Shown in pieces: positions 41,235 through 50,362 of a stretch of DNA of 52,305 bases. The position numbers were made by a program, and so were the translations under genes. Positions within the stretch are counted from its first letter, which is position 1; every line of letters starts with the position of its first letter. Source of the stretch: Myxococcales bacterium. Its GTDB lineage: Bacteria; Myxococcota_A; UBA9160; SMWR01. Under the pieces are notes generated by a model. It saw nothing but the letters and a program-made list of their open reading frames with translations, made no database searches and had not been told where the DNA came from. The stretch lies in contig JACZVU010000001.1 of assembly GCA_022572485.1 (NCBI GenBank), positions 1 to 52,305 of the forward strand, in the 5' to 3' direction.

Positions 41235-42490
41235 GCCTCGTCTCCTGCGATGCTGCGTTCGATCAACTCCTCTGGCAACCCGGCGAGTAGCTTTCGCAGA
41301 TAGGCGACGCGTTCGCTCGCGTCGACGGCTGTCGCGAGTTCATCGGGCGCGAGTGTTTCGAGCAGTACGTCGTCGTGTTGCGCGAGTTCGATCAGTTCGA
41401 GAGCGCCCGCGACCGCGCTCGGCGATTCGCGCAGTTCGCGCCGATCGATCGGTCGAACCACGCCCGCGTCGCGCAGCTGGATCTCGAGAACGCCGGTCGT
41501 CGTCTGAAGATCCTGTTCGATCGCTTCGCGCTCTTCGGATTTTCGCAGCATCGGTGCCAAGGGCGTTTCGCCCGAGAGCTCGATGCGAACGATGAGTTCG
41601 TCGGTGGCCGCGCCAAGTGCGCCGACCACTTCGGCGAGCTGCGCGACCAGCGCATGAACGGAAGTGCAATCCGCGATCCGATCGACCTGCACTTTCTCCC
41701 AGCGCACCGGTGCGAAGGGCACGAATTGCGGCTCGGCGGCGACACCCGGTTGCGCTTCTACGACGAGTCCACCCTTCGGGCCGGTCTCGCGCGGGTTGCG
41801 GCCCTGGAGATTTCCCGCGTAGTGGACGGGCTGGCCCCGCACCGCGCACTGGCGGCTGTGGATGTGCCCGAGCGCCCAGTAGCTGTACTCCGCGCGCTCG
41901 AAGTCCCGCTGCCCCGATGGCGCGTAGCGGTCATGCTGGCCTGCTGCTGGCGTGCTTTCGACGTGCGTGTGGAGCAGGCCGACCAACGGGAGGTCCGTCG
42001 TGACGGCCGGAAAGCCCGCCGCGAGGTTCTCGCCCTCGGCGTCGCTCGGGTGTCCGGCCCCGATGACCACACCGACGGGTGTTTCATCTCGATCGGTGAC
42101 GGTTACGTGCTGCGGATGCCGATCGCGAAACACGTGAACCCGCTCGCGTGGCGCGCCGGACGGATCGGTTTCGAGGCTCAGCCGGATCGAGCGGTGCCGC
42201 GGGCCGCCCGGATCGTGGTTTCCACAGACCGCGAGAAACCAGACACCGGCCTCTTCCAGTCGCTGCACTTGCCGCTGGATTGCGAGTTCCGTCTGGAGCG
42301 AGAGCAGTGGATCGTCGTAGAGATCGCCGGCGGCGAGGACAGCGTGGAGCCGGTGGTCGATCGCATAGTCGACGGCGTTCTCGAAGGCTTCGAGCGCGGC
42401 GCGCCGCAAGCGCTCGCGAGTGGCCGCTCGACCGCCGAAGCTCGTCTCGAGGTGGAGGTCAGCGAGGTGTAGAAACCGAAACCCCGTCAT
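41231..42490 (-). CDS. YhaO/SbcD-like DNA nuclease subunit
   Basis: A 419-residue calcineurin-like metallophosphoesterase. Metal-binding motifs are HLADLHLE (D11, H13), AAGDLYDD, CGNHDP, and a late GHIHS. SbcD/Mre11-type nucleases pair with the ATPase encoded directly downstream. It begins 19 bp after the stop of rpmB on the same strand, so it may be read from the ribosomal protein promoter. Confidence 0.88.
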   Translation of the reverse strand: MTGFRFLHLADLHLETSFGGRAATRERLRRAALEAFENAVDYAIDHRLHAVLAAGDLYDDPLLSLQTELAIQRQVQRLEEAGVWFLAVCGNHDPGGPRHRSIRLSLETDPSGAPRERVHVFRDRHPQHVTVTDRDETPVGVVIGAGHPSDAEGENLAAGFPAVTTDLPLVGLLHTHVESTPAAGQHDRYAPSGQRDFERAEYSYWALGHIHSRQCAVRGQPVHYAGNLQGRNPRETGPKGGLVVEAQPGVAAEPQFVPFAPVRWEKVQVDRIADCTSVHALVAQLAEVVGALGAATDELIVRIELSGETPLAPMLRKSEEREAIEQDLQTTTGVLEIQLRDAGVVRPIDRRELRESPSAVAGALELIELAQHDDVLLETLAPDELATAVDASERVAYLRKLLAGLPEELIERSIAGDEA

Positions 42491-42509
42491 TTCCGACGGG
42501 GATGGTAAC

Positions 42510-42818
42510 TCAGGCCGCCTTCGTCGCCTTCTTCGGCGCTGACAGCGTCTTCTGGATCTGGTGTTTGAGTTTGAGGCCGACCGGCGCGAGCTTCGCGTCG
42601 TTCCGGGACAGCAGGTAGGCGTCGAGGCCGCCGTTGCACTGCACCGAGCGCAGGGCGCGTGTGCAGATCCGCAACTTGATGTCCTTGCGCAGCGCGTCGC
42701 TGTGGAGCGTCACCTTCTGCAGGTTTGGGACGAAGCGCCGATTGGTTCGGTTTTTGGCGTGGGACACGTTGTGTCCGTAGAGGCTCTCTTTGCCGGTGAG
42801 CTCGCAGCGGCGCGCCAT
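42510..42818 (-). CDS. rpmB: 50S ribosomal protein L28, zinc-independent form
   Basis: A 102-residue L28. The sequence starts MARRCELTGKESLYGHNVSHA, which is the L28 N-terminus without the CxxC zinc site. It has a lysine-rich C-terminal tail (PKKATKAA). It is one of three small ribosomal genes in a row, with 9-bp gaps. The absence of cysteine pairs in all three suggests that this is the zinc-saving set. Whether a second L28 exists elsewhere cannot be known from this window. Confidence 0.93.
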   Translation of the reverse strand: MARRCELTGKESLYGHNVSHAKNRTNRRFVPNLQKVTLHSDALRKDIKLRICTRALRSVQCNGGLDAYLLSRNDAKLAPVGLKLKHQIQKTLSAPKKATKAA

Positions 42819-42827
42819 TTCGCTCTC

Positions 42828-43073
42828 TTACTTCTTGGTCGCGTAGCGACGCCGGAAGCGGTCGATCTTTCCGTCGGCATCCAGTTCGCGCATCGTGCCC
42901 GTCCAGAACGGGTGGCTGCAGGACGAGATCTCGAGCTTGACGACTGGGATCTCCTCGCCGTTGACTTCGCGCGTCTCCTTCGCGGTTATCGTCGAACGCG
43001 TCACCCACTCTTCCCCGGTAGCGCTGTCGATGAACAGAACCTTGCGGTACTCGGGATGGATGCCGGGCTTCAC
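42828..43073 (-). CDS. rpmE2: 50S ribosomal protein L31, type B
   Basis: An 81-residue L31. It has MKPGIHPEYRKVLFIDSATG and SHPFWTGTMRELDADGKIDR, the features of type B L31, and no CxxC zinc motif. Type B L31 genes are often under Zur control. Sits between rpmB and rpsN. Confidence 0.93.
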   Translation of the reverse strand: MKPGIHPEYRKVLFIDSATGEEWVTRSTITAKETREVNGEEIPVVKLEISSCSHPFWTGTMRELDADGKIDRFRRRYATKK

Positions 43074-43082
43074 GGTGCGCTC

Positions 43083-43388
43083 CTACCAGCTCGATTTGCG
43101 GACGCCGGGCAGCTGGCCGCGGAGGGCCATTTCGCGCAGCGCGATTCGCGAGATGCCGAACTTGCGGTAGAAACCGCGCGCTCGACCGGAAACCGCACAG
43201 CGGCGCTTCAGTCGCGTCGGACATGAATTGCGCGGGAGCTTCGCGAATGCCTGTTGGATCTCGAATTTTTCTTCGATCGATACGTTCGGATCATTCAGGC
43301 GCTTGCGCAGCGCAGCGCGCTTTTCGGCGTACTTCACGATCAATTTTATGCGGCGCTGATCGCGCAACACCTGGGATAGCTTGGCCAA
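43083..43388 (-). CDS. rpsN: 30S ribosomal protein S14, zinc-independent form
   Basis: A 101-residue S14 of the long form without the zinc ribbon: the [20 protein letters not shown] segment has no CxxC pairs, and the C-terminus [11 protein letters not shown] is canonical. The TTG at 43388 is chosen because [10 protein letters not shown] is the family N-terminus and GGAG lies 8 nt upstream. An upstream in-frame start adds 21 residues unlike S14. It heads the run with rpmE2, rpmB and the YhaO/YhaN pair. I saw no obvious AT-rich Zur box in the 199 bp to valS. Confidence 0.93.
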   Translation of the reverse strand: MAKLSQVLRDQRRIKLIVKYAEKRAALRKRLNDPNVSIEEKFEIQQAFAKLPRNSCPTRLKRRCAVSGRARGFYRKFGISRIALREMALRGQLPGVRKSSW

Positions 43389-43587
43389 TTGGATACTCCT
43401 GCCCTCGTTGAGGGGATTTGGGAAACTATCGGTCGGCCCCCGCGTCCGCAAGGCTCTGGGGCCGCTAAAGTCGAGGCCCCGCGGGGAAGATCTATTTTAG
43501 GATCCCCTGACGCCTTCGCCCGCTCGCTTATGCTACCCCCTTAGCCCGTCGCGATTTTCCTGTTTCCGAGCCTTTTTCGAGCCCGAG

Positions 43588-46245
43588 ATGAGTTCCGACA
43601 ACCAGCGCGTGCGATCGATTGACCCCGAGACCCTCCCGAAGCACTTCGAGGCGATCGGAGCCGAGAAGCGCTGGGATGATCGCTGGGAGGCCTGGGGAAC
43701 CTACCGATACGACCCCACGCGTTCGCGCGACGAGACCTTCGTCGTCGACACCCCGCCGCCGACGGTCTCCGGTTCGCTGCATATTGGTCACCTCTTCTCC
43801 TACAGCCACACCGATACCGTGGTGCGCTTCCAGCGCATGCGCGGGCGCAACATCTTCTACCCGATGGGTTGGGACGACAACGGCGTTCCCACCGAGCGCC
43901 GCGTGCAGAATTACTTTCACGTGCGCTGCGATCCGCGCAGCCCCTACGAGCCGAACTTCGCACTCGAACCTGCGACCGCGAAGATCCGCAAGCAGCGGCC
44001 GCGCGAGATTTCGCGCCAGAACTTCATCGAGCTCTGCCACGGTGTCACCGAGGAAGACGAGCAGGCCTTCATGGAAGTGTGGCGCCGTACGGGTCTCTCT
44101 GTCGACTGGACGCAGACCTACGCGACGATCGATGATCATTGCCGGAGGCTCGCGCAGCTGAGTTTCCGGGACCTCTTCGAGAAGGGGCACGTCTACAACG
44201 TCGATGCGCCATTCATGTGGGATGTCGATTTCCGGATGGCGCTCTCCCAGGCCGATGTCGAAGATCGCCTACAGACCGGCGCATTTCACGACATCGAATT
44301 TGGCGTCGACGGACAAGATCTCAGCTTCGCGATTTCGACGACGCGACCCGAGTTGCTGCCGGCCTGTGTCGGCGTGACCGCACATCCCGATGACGATCGC
44401 TACAAGAATCTCTTCGGCAAGCACGCGCTGACCCCGTTGTTTCGCGTGCCGGTGCCGATCTTTCCGAGTGAAGTCGCCGACCCCGCGAAGGGAACCGGCA
44501 TCCTGATGGTCTGCACGTTCGGTGACTCGACGGATGTCGACTGGTGGCGCCAAGAGAGCCTCGCGCTGCGCCAGCTCATCGGCCACGATGGGCGACTCGT
44601 CGCCGTGGAATTCGGGTCGGAGAATTTTCCGAGCCGCGATGCTGGATCCGCGAACCGCTACTACTTGGAGCTCGCCGGTAAGAACGTCGTCCAGGCCCGC
44701 AAGAAGATCACCGAACTGCTGCGCGATCCCGCGGGCAGCGCGACGGGAAACGGTGCGCCGCTCCTCGGTGAGCCGAAGCCTGTCGAGCACGCTGTCAAAT
44801 TTTACGAGAAGGGCGATCGCCCGCTCGAGTTCGTGCAGACCCGCCAGTGGTTCGTGCGCCTGCTCGACAAGAAGCAGGCCCTACTCGAAAAAGGCGAGCA
44901 GGTCCGATGGCATCCGGATTTCATGAAGGTGCGCTATCGCGATTGGACCGAAGGGCTGCAGCTCGATTGGTGCATCAGCCGCCAGCGCTACTTCGGGGTG
45001 CCGATCCCGGTTTGGTATCCGCTCGGCGACGACAGCGCCCCCGACTACGCGAATCCGATCGTCGGCGAGCGCGAGCAGCTACCAGTCGACCCGATGAGCG
45101 ATGTCCCCAACGGTTACGCGGCCGAGCAACGGGATCAGCCGGGCGGGTTTGCGGGCGAGTCCGATATTTTCGATACCTGGTTCACGAGTTCGTTGACGCC
45201 GCAGATTGGCTCCCACTGGAGAATCGACGACGCGCGCCACGCGAAACTGTTTCCCGCGGATATCCGGCCGCAGAGCCACGAGATCATCCGCACCTGGGCG
45301 TTCTACACGATCGCGAAGGCGCTGCTCCACGAGGACCAAATCCCCTGGAAGAACGTGCTGATCTCGGGTTGGGTGCTCGACCCCGATCGCAAGAAAATGT
45401 CGAAGAGCGCAGGCAATGTTCAGACGCCGCTGCCGCTGATTGATCAGTTCACCGCCGACGCTGTGCGCTACTGGGCGTCGAGCGCGCGGCTCGGAACGGA
45501 CACCGCCGCCGATCCGAAGATCTTCAAGATCGGCAAGCGGCTGTCGACCAAGCTCTTCAACGCGGGCAAGTTCGTGCTCTCACAGACCGCCGACGTGCAT
45601 CCGATCGCGAACGAACTCGACCGCTCGCTCGTCGCAAAGCTCCGCGATCTCGTCGAGCGCAACACGCGCTCCCTCGAAGCCTTCAACCACGCCGTCGCGT
45701 TGAAAGAAACCGAGAGCTTCTTCTGGACCCACTTCACCGACACCTACCTCGAGCTCGTCAAGAATCGGGCCCGCGCAGAAGGTTCTGACGAGGCGGCGGG
45801 CCGGGGATCGGCAGTCGCGGCGCTGCGCCTGGGCCTCGATGTGCTGCTCAGGCAGTTTGCGCCGTTTCTGCCCTACATCACGGAGGAAGTCTGGTCGTGG
45901 GTGTTCGCGGACGAAAAGGGCGAGCAGAGCATCCACCGCGCGCCGTGGCCCGGCAGTCAGGATTTTCAGGGCATCGAGCCGCCTTCGAGCGATGCGAGCT
46001 TCGACGTTGCGGTGGCGTGTTGGGCGGCGATCAACAAGAGCAAAGCCGACGCCGAGGTTTCGATGGGACGCGAGGCGCTGCGGCTTGTGATCGCCGCGAG
46101 CCCGAAGAGCCTCGCGCTGCTCGAGCCCGTGCTATCGGACGTGCTCGCGGCCGCGCGCTGCCTCGACCACGAACTCGCGAGCCGCCCGGAGATGGAAGAC
46201 GGGACCTTCGAGATCCTCGACGCCGAGTTCGCGCCGAAACCCTGA
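43588..46245 (+). CDS. valS: Valyl-tRNA synthetase
   Basis: An 885-residue class I synthetase. HIGH (65-68) and KMSKS (603-607) are intact. The stretch around FYPMGWDDNGVPTERRVQN resembles the ValS subtype I associate with archaea, Rickettsia and some Actinobacteria rather than the common bacterial one. An editing domain is present in the middle and an anticodon-binding helical domain near the end, with no long C-terminal coiled coil. Divergent from the ribosomal protein operon, with 199 bp between starts that must hold both promoters. Start ATG 43588. Confidence 0.95.
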   Translation: MSSDNQRVRSIDPETLPKHFEAIGAEKRWDDRWEAWGTYRYDPTRSRDETFVVDTPPPTVSGSLHIGHLFSYSHTDTVVRFQRMRGRNIFYPMGWDDNGVPTERRVQNYFHVRCDPRSPYEPNFALEPATAKIRKQRPREISRQNFIELCHGVTEEDEQAFMEVWRRTGLSVDWTQTYATIDDHCRRLAQLSFRDLFEKGHVYNVDAPFMWDVDFRMALSQADVEDRLQTGAFHDIEFGVDGQDLSFAISTTRPELLPACVGVTAHPDDDRYKNLFGKHALTPLFRVPVPIFPSEVADPAKGTGILMVCTFGDSTDVDWWRQESLALRQLIGHDGRLVAVEFGSENFPSRDAGSANRYYLELAGKNVVQARKKITELLRDPAGSATGNGAPLLGEPKPVEHAVKFYEKGDRPLEFVQTRQWFVRLLDKKQALLEKGEQVRWHPDFMKVRYRDWTEGLQLDWCISRQRYFGVPIPVWYPLGDDSAPDYANPIVGEREQLPVDPMSDVPNGYAAEQRDQPGGFAGESDIFDTWFTSSLTPQIGSHWRIDDARHAKLFPADIRPQSHEIIRTWAFYTIAKALLHEDQIPWKNVLISGWVLDPDRKKMSKSAGNVQTPLPLIDQFTADAVRYWASSARLGTDTAADPKIFKIGKRLSTKLFNAGKFVLSQTADVHPIANELDRSLVAKLRDLVERNTRSLEAFNHAVALKETESFFWTHFTDTYLELVKNRARAEGSDEAAGRGSAVAALRLGLDVLLRQFAPFLPYITEEVWSWVFADEKGEQSIHRAPWPGSQDFQGIEPPSSDASFDVAVACWAAINKSKADAEVSMGREALRLVIAASPKSLALLEPVLSDVLAAARCLDHELASRPEMEDGTFEILDAEFAPKP

Positions 46246-46246
46246 C

Positions 46247-46280
46247 GGGCGCTACTCCAGCGCCCACCCCATCGTTTTTG
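46247..46280 (+). terminator. Possible rho-independent terminator after valS
   Basis: GGGCGCT (46247-46253) and AGCGCCC (46259-46265) form a 7-bp stem with a 5-nt loop, right after the valS TGA. A T-run (TTTTT at 46275-46279) follows, 9 nt from the stem, a bit far for a strong intrinsic terminator. The remaining 46281-46477 shows no gene. Confidence 0.4.
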
Positions 46281-46477
46281 CTGATTTTTCCCCGTCTGCA
46301 AAAAAATCTGCATAATTCGGGAACCGCTCCGCGCTCCGGGGGGTCTCAGTCCCCAGTAACACTGTGAAACTCTCCTTGTGATTGTAAGTCAGGCGTGGCC
46401 AAACGGGGGTCGGTGTTCGCGACGGAATTGGGTCCGCGCGGATGCCGCCCCCCTCTCCTTTAAGCCCGCCATCTTTG

Positions 46478-47248
46478 TTAGGGCTTCCGGCTCCGCGTGT
46501 AGACCTGCCGCATCTCGTGTTTCTCGCAGACCACCATCATCGCGCGCCAGTTCTCGACGAAGTGCTCGGACTGCTCCTTGCCGAAGAGTTCGAGCATTCG
46601 AGGGTAGAGTTCGCCTCTAATTTTTTCGTATTCCAGCCGCACATGTTCCCGGTACCACTTGGACGCGTCCGTGATCGCGACGTCGACAAATCCGGCTTCT
46701 GTGAGGATCTCCTCGTGGCGCTCCGGGGTCTCCATCGCGTAGGTCAATTCTTCGAGCTTGAACCAGTAGAGCATGTCGTCGCTGTACTCGCCTTCGGATT
46801 TCATCCAGTCGTAGCACGAGAACACGCCGCCGGGTTTGAGCACGCGCTGCACTTCCTTGAACATGCCGAGTTTGTCTTCAATCTGGGTAAAAGCGCCCGA
46901 ACTCACCACGCAGTCGAAGGAACTGTCGGGAAAGCTGAGCGGTCCGGGTTCGACGACGCGGAAATTGATCTTCTCTACGAGCCCGAGCTTCGCAGCTCTC
47001 TGTTTCGCGATTTCGATCAGATGCGGTTCGAGGTCGGTTCCGACCACGTCTGCGCCGTAGGTGCTTGCGAGAAGGAACGCGGGCCCGCCGATCCCGCAGC
47101 CGATGTCGAGCACGCGCTTGCCCTGTAGATCGACGCCGTCGACGATCTTCGCGATGTTTCCGGCCCCGCCCGGGGCCATGAACCCCTCGCCCCAGACCAG
47201 CTCCAGCAGCGTGATGATCGCGTCGTGGTATTCACTCTCGTTTCCCAC
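46478..47248 (-). CDS. SAM-dependent methyltransferase (class I, PMT-like)
   Basis: A 256-residue Rossmann methyltransferase. Motif I is VLDIGCGIGGPAF and the acidic end of strand 2 is VGTDLEPH. The C-terminal half (DWMKSEGEYSDDM and WREHVRLEY-like KWYREHVRLEYE) resembles phosphoethanolamine or sterol-type N/C-methyltransferases. Substrate unknown. GTG 47248 is supported by AGGAG 8 nt upstream. It is separated by 192 bp from the divergent GFA-family gene. Confidence 0.83.
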   Translation of the reverse strand: MGNESEYHDAIITLLELVWGEGFMAPGGAGNIAKIVDGVDLQGKRVLDIGCGIGGPAFLLASTYGADVVGTDLEPHLIEIAKQRAAKLGLVEKINFRVVEPGPLSFPDSSFDCVVSSGAFTQIEDKLGMFKEVQRVLKPGGVFSCYDWMKSEGEYSDDMLYWFKLEELTYAMETPERHEEILTEAGFVDVAITDASKWYREHVRLEYEKIRGELYPRMLELFGKEQSEHFVENWRAMMVVCEKHEMRQVYTRSRKP

Positions 47249-47440
47249 GTCGGATTCTCCTGGCCGCCTTCAACACCCTACTCGGTGTACTCTCCCCGGC
47301 ACTTGGTGCGAAATGCCGTATCCGGCCAGGAAGACTAACACGAATCGATTTTCGGGTGGGGCGGTTTGAGTCCCCTCGAGACCTTGTCCGGTTGGTTCGG
47401 GCGGGTCACCATATCTGGTACACGACGAGAGGGTGCTGAA

Positions 47441-47803
47441 ATGGCGATCTATCAGGGTGGATGTCACTGCGGAGCGGTTCGCTTCGAGGTCAAGGGCGAG
47501 ATCGAGGATGTCGCGGTCTGCAACTGCTCGATTTGTGCGAAGACCGCCTATCTGCATTGGCACGTCAAACCGGGGCAGTTCAAGTTGTTGACGACCGAAT
47601 CCGTGATTCGCAACTACCAGTTCGGAACCATGACTTCGAAGAATTACTTTTGTGAAAACTGCGGGATTTCGCCGTTCCGACACTCTCGAGGCGATCCAGA
47701 ACTCGTCGACATCAACCTTCGCTGTTTGGATGGCGTGGACATCGAGTCGATTCCGACGCAGCTGTTCGACGGGCTGAACTGGGAAGAGGCGATGAAGTCC
47801 TGA
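47441..47803 (+). CDS. GFA-family (CENP-V/glutathione-dependent formaldehyde-activating-like) protein
   Basis: A 120-residue zinc protein with GGCHCGAVRFEV, CNCSICAKT and CENCGISPFRHSR, all cysteine sites of the GFA/CENP-V fold. Members bind zinc and often glutathione; function in most cases is unproven. ATG 47441 preceded by GAGAGGG is used rather than an upstream start 25 codons earlier. Confidence 0.87.
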   Translation: MAIYQGGCHCGAVRFEVKGEIEDVAVCNCSICAKTAYLHWHVKPGQFKLLTTESVIRNYQFGTMTSKNYFCENCGISPFRHSRGDPELVDINLRCLDGVDIESIPTQLFDGLNWEEAMKS

Positions 47804-47827
47804 TTCAGCGTTCCCGTTGACTGCTGC

Positions 47828-48175
47828 TCAGACAAGGGATCTTGCGGGGATCTGAACCCGGTATTCCTCGTTATGCGATGCCTTCCAACGGATTGCATCG
47901 GTAGTTTCGTGGATCATGCGGACGCCGGCCCGGTCGTAGATGCGCAGGTAGAGATCCGGTCTCGATTCGAAGAGGTCGCGAAATCGCTCGGGTCCAAAAC
48001 GGATTTCAAAGAGGCCATCGTCGTTCGTATTCGTGTAGCCGAGTTTATCGTCGAAGATCAGATCGCGATCGAACGCCCTCACCACGAGATTCGGTAGGGG
48101 GCGGCCCGTTTCCGCCTCTACGACCACGCCGAAAATCCGGAATTCATTCGGATCGTCTCGTCGTTTCGATGTCAT
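47828..48175 (-). CDS. Transthyretin-like/carboxypeptidase-regulatory-like domain protein
   Basis: A 115-residue soluble beta-sandwich protein. FGVVVEAETGRPLPNLVVRA and TNDDGLFEIRF match the carboxypeptidase regulatory-like (transthyretin-like) pattern. No signal peptide is seen. Function unknown. Its start overlaps the stop of the CWC protein gene by 4 bp, so the two form an operon. Confidence 0.7.
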   Translation of the reverse strand: MTSKRRDDPNEFRIFGVVVEAETGRPLPNLVVRAFDRDLIFDDKLGYTNTNDDGLFEIRFGPERFRDLFESRPDLYLRIYDRAGVRMIHETTDAIRWKASHNEEYRVQIPARSLV

Positions 48176-48444
48176 TCAACGCTCGCTTCGGGGTGATCCC
48201 GGAGGCAGCGCTCGCAGATGCACGCGCGTCGGACCGCTTGTTCGGGAACCCGCTCGAGTAGATTGCGCGGGAAGGTCTCGTTCATGCACCAGCATTGCCT
48301 GGCTTCGGGGTCCGCGGCGCGCGCGCAGCGATTGGACTCACCGCAGAGAGGGCATCGTGTGGGGTCGCATTCCGCGACTTGGTCCGCACTCATTCGCACC
48401 AGCCTTTGCAATACTTCGAGGTCTCCCGAGGATACCAGAGCCAT
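48172..48444 (-). CDS. Cysteine-rich CWC family protein
   Basis: A 90-residue protein. From about residue 27 it has the cysteine-rich CWC layout: CDPTRCPLCGESNRCARA, CWCMNETFPRNLLERVP, and a final CICERCL. This family is small, probably metal-binding and of unknown function. The ATG at 48393, after 17 residues, is an alternative start giving only the CWC part. Confidence 0.75.
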   Translation of the reverse strand: MALVSSGDLEVLQRLVRMSADQVAECDPTRCPLCGESNRCARAADPEARQCWCMNETFPRNLLERVPEQAVRRACICERCLRDHPEASVE

Positions 48445-48498
48445 CGAAGCGCGTGCGGGCCGGTGGGTCTCCGCAAACGTGCTCGAGACTGATGAAAA

Positions 48499-49035
48499 TC
48501 AACATCGCTTACCCGAGGCAGACGATGGCAATTCGCCGAGCGCGGCCCTCCAGGCGTCGACTTTGTCGTCGTAGCGGATCGACGCATTGGCCGGGCTGGT
48601 GGAGGGGAGGCGGTGGTATGCGATGTCGTCCGCTTGCAGCAGCTTCGGAAGCACGTGCTTCCGCCACGATGTCTCCGCCTTGGCACCATTGAAGCAGATG
48701 CTGCGGATCTCGGGATGGACGGCCAGAAAATCTTCGAATGGATTCGCAATGATCGAAGATTCCTCGATGTCCGAGTCGAGACTCGTCTCGCGCACACACG
48801 ACTGCATGACATCCCAGAGCGCGATGCCGTGTTTGCGCAGGCAGTCAATCCGATCCTCGTAAGGGTTACCCGGATCGAAGCCCAAGAGACCGCCGAGGAT
48901 CTTCCAGAATGCGTTCTGGGGATGCGCGTAATACTGCCCCGCGTGCAGCGACGCCTTCCCGGGCATCGAGCCGAGGATCAGCACCCGACTTGCCGGGTTG
49001 GAGATGGGATCGAAGCTGTGAACACGCATCGTCAT
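48499..49035 (-). CDS. Hypoxanthine/mismatch-specific DNA glycosylase (UDG superfamily)
   Basis: A 178-residue protein with LILGSMPGKASL and QNAFWKILGGLLG, then LWDVMQSCVRETSLD and a late HRLPSTSPAN. These are the conserved segments of the DNA-deoxyinosine glycosylase group of the uracil-DNA glycosylase superfamily. It would remove hypoxanthine or related deaminated bases. ATG 49035 is chosen so the protein starts right at the fold; an upstream start adds 25 residues unlike the family. Confidence 0.82.
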   Translation of the reverse strand: MTMRVHSFDPISNPASRVLILGSMPGKASLHAGQYYAHPQNAFWKILGGLLGFDPGNPYEDRIDCLRKHGIALWDVMQSCVRETSLDSDIEESSIIANPFEDFLAVHPEIRSICFNGAKAETSWRKHVLPKLLQADDIAYHRLPSTSPANASIRYDDKVDAWRAALGELPSSASGKRC

Positions 49036-49139
49036 ACCAATACACTCGCGTTCGAGGTCGGAGGATACCACGAGCGTTCCCGCCTCTTTTCCGGGAATTG
49101 GGCAATCCAATCCACCGTGGTAGGCGTCCGAGTTTCTCG

Positions 49140-49649
49140 TCAGAGGTCGAGTTTCATCAGGTAGTCGTCCATCTCGAAACCGCCGCCGATGTCCGTGACG
49201 ATCGATCCCCGACTCGAAAATCCCATCTGCTCGTAGGCCGCAATCGCGACGCGATTGCGCTTATTGACGCGCAAAACGACGCAATCGAGCGAATTGGCCC
49301 TCGCGTGTTCCCACGCCACTTCAATCAGCCTGCGCGCGTAGCCTTTGCCTCGCTGCGCGGCTTCGACATAGAGTTTGTGGAGCATCAGTGTGCCTGGATC
49401 GGAATGCGGTCCGTAGGCCGAAAATCCGATCAGCACGCCTTCGACCCGCGCGCAGTCGAAACGGATCTGGTTCTGCGTCAGATCGCGCCGCAACGCATCC
49501 ATGCTGAAGCCCTCTCGCAGCATGTATTCGATCTGTTCCGATGAAATAATTCCCGGATAGTGGTCGCGCCAAACCACGTAAGCGAGGTCTTTGATCTCGG
49601 ATAAGTGTCCGTCTTCTGTCGCGGGTTCGATGACGACTTCGTTTCCCAT
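49140..49649 (-). CDS. GNAT family N-acetyltransferase
   Basis: A 169-residue GNAT protein with the acetyl-CoA binding motif region LYVEAAQRGKGYARRLIE and the C-terminal YEQMGFSSRGSI. The acceptor substrate is unknown. It lies 3 bp downstream of the TetR gene and may belong to its operon. Confidence 0.88.
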   Translation of the reverse strand: MGNEVVIEPATEDGHLSEIKDLAYVVWRDHYPGIISSEQIEYMLREGFSMDALRRDLTQNQIRFDCARVEGVLIGFSAYGPHSDPGTLMLHKLYVEAAQRGKGYARRLIEVAWEHARANSLDCVVLRVNKRNRVAIAAYEQMGFSSRGSIVTDIGGGFEMDDYLMKLDL

Positions 49650-49652
49650 GGA

Positions 49653-50357
49653 TCAGCGGCCCGCCGCGCGATCGGTGTTCGGTGATCGGTGCTGCCTTGT
49701 TGGATCTCGTGTAGTTCCGGTTCGCGCCTGCGCGGAGAGGTATGTACTCAGATAGCCGGTGCCTGCGCGCTTTGCTTCCGCGAGCATTGCGGGCGTGATC
49801 TCGCCGTGCTCGATCACGGACAGCGTAAAGATCAAATCCGTGATCTCGATGAAGTAGTAGAACGCATTTCGCATTTCATCGGTATCGGGCAGCTCGAAGT
49901 GTTCGGCGAACACTTCGTACATGATATTTCCGACCGCTCGGTCGTTGAGTCGGTCGGCTTGTTTGACCTCGGGTGGCGTCTTGCCACCGATCAACAGCTG
50001 GCGGGCGGGCGGGTTTTCCGCGTAGACGCCCGCACCGACATCGACCAGGTGCTCGGCGAGCGCCTGCCAGGTCTTGCGCCGCGATGGCGGCACCTTGCGC
50101 TGGTGGGCTTTTATGAATTGTTCGCTGAGTTCCTTGGCGAGAGTCGAAAACAAGTCGAAGCGATTCGCAAAGAAGTGATAGGCCGAGCCTTCCGGGACGT
50201 CCGCTTGGTCCGCGATGTCGCGAAACGAGACGTCTTCGACCGGACGCGCGCACAGCAACTCGTAGGCGGCCTTCAATAAGAGCTTTCGGCGCTCCCTGCC
50301 GCGCTTTCTGGTGGCTGAGGGCGCCTTGCGAAGGCCGATTTTCTGCCGGTTGGACAC
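49653..50357 (-). CDS. TetR family transcriptional regulator
   Basis: A 234-residue regulator with an N-terminal helix-turn-helix (VEDVSFRDIADQADVPEGSAYHFF) typical of TetR. The C-terminal ligand domain is all-helical. The last 25 or so residues are a polar tail. Five bp separate it from the agmatine deiminase stop, so it may regulate the agu genes it is transcribed with. A palindromic operator was not found with confidence. Confidence 0.88.
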   Translation of the reverse strand: MSNRQKIGLRKAPSATRKRGRERRKLLLKAAYELLCARPVEDVSFRDIADQADVPEGSAYHFFANRFDLFSTLAKELSEQFIKAHQRKVPPSRRKTWQALAEHLVDVGAGVYAENPPARQLLIGGKTPPEVKQADRLNDRAVGNIMYEVFAEHFELPDTDEMRNAFYYFIEITDLIFTLSVIEHGEITPAMLAEAKRAGTGYLSTYLSAQARTGTTRDPTRQHRSPNTDRAAGR

Positions 50358-50362
50358 GCGCT

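Noticed and set aside
43389..43587. Zur box upstream of the zinc-independent ribosomal proteins
   Set aside because: I looked for an AT-rich Zur palindrome in both orientations and saw none that convinced me.
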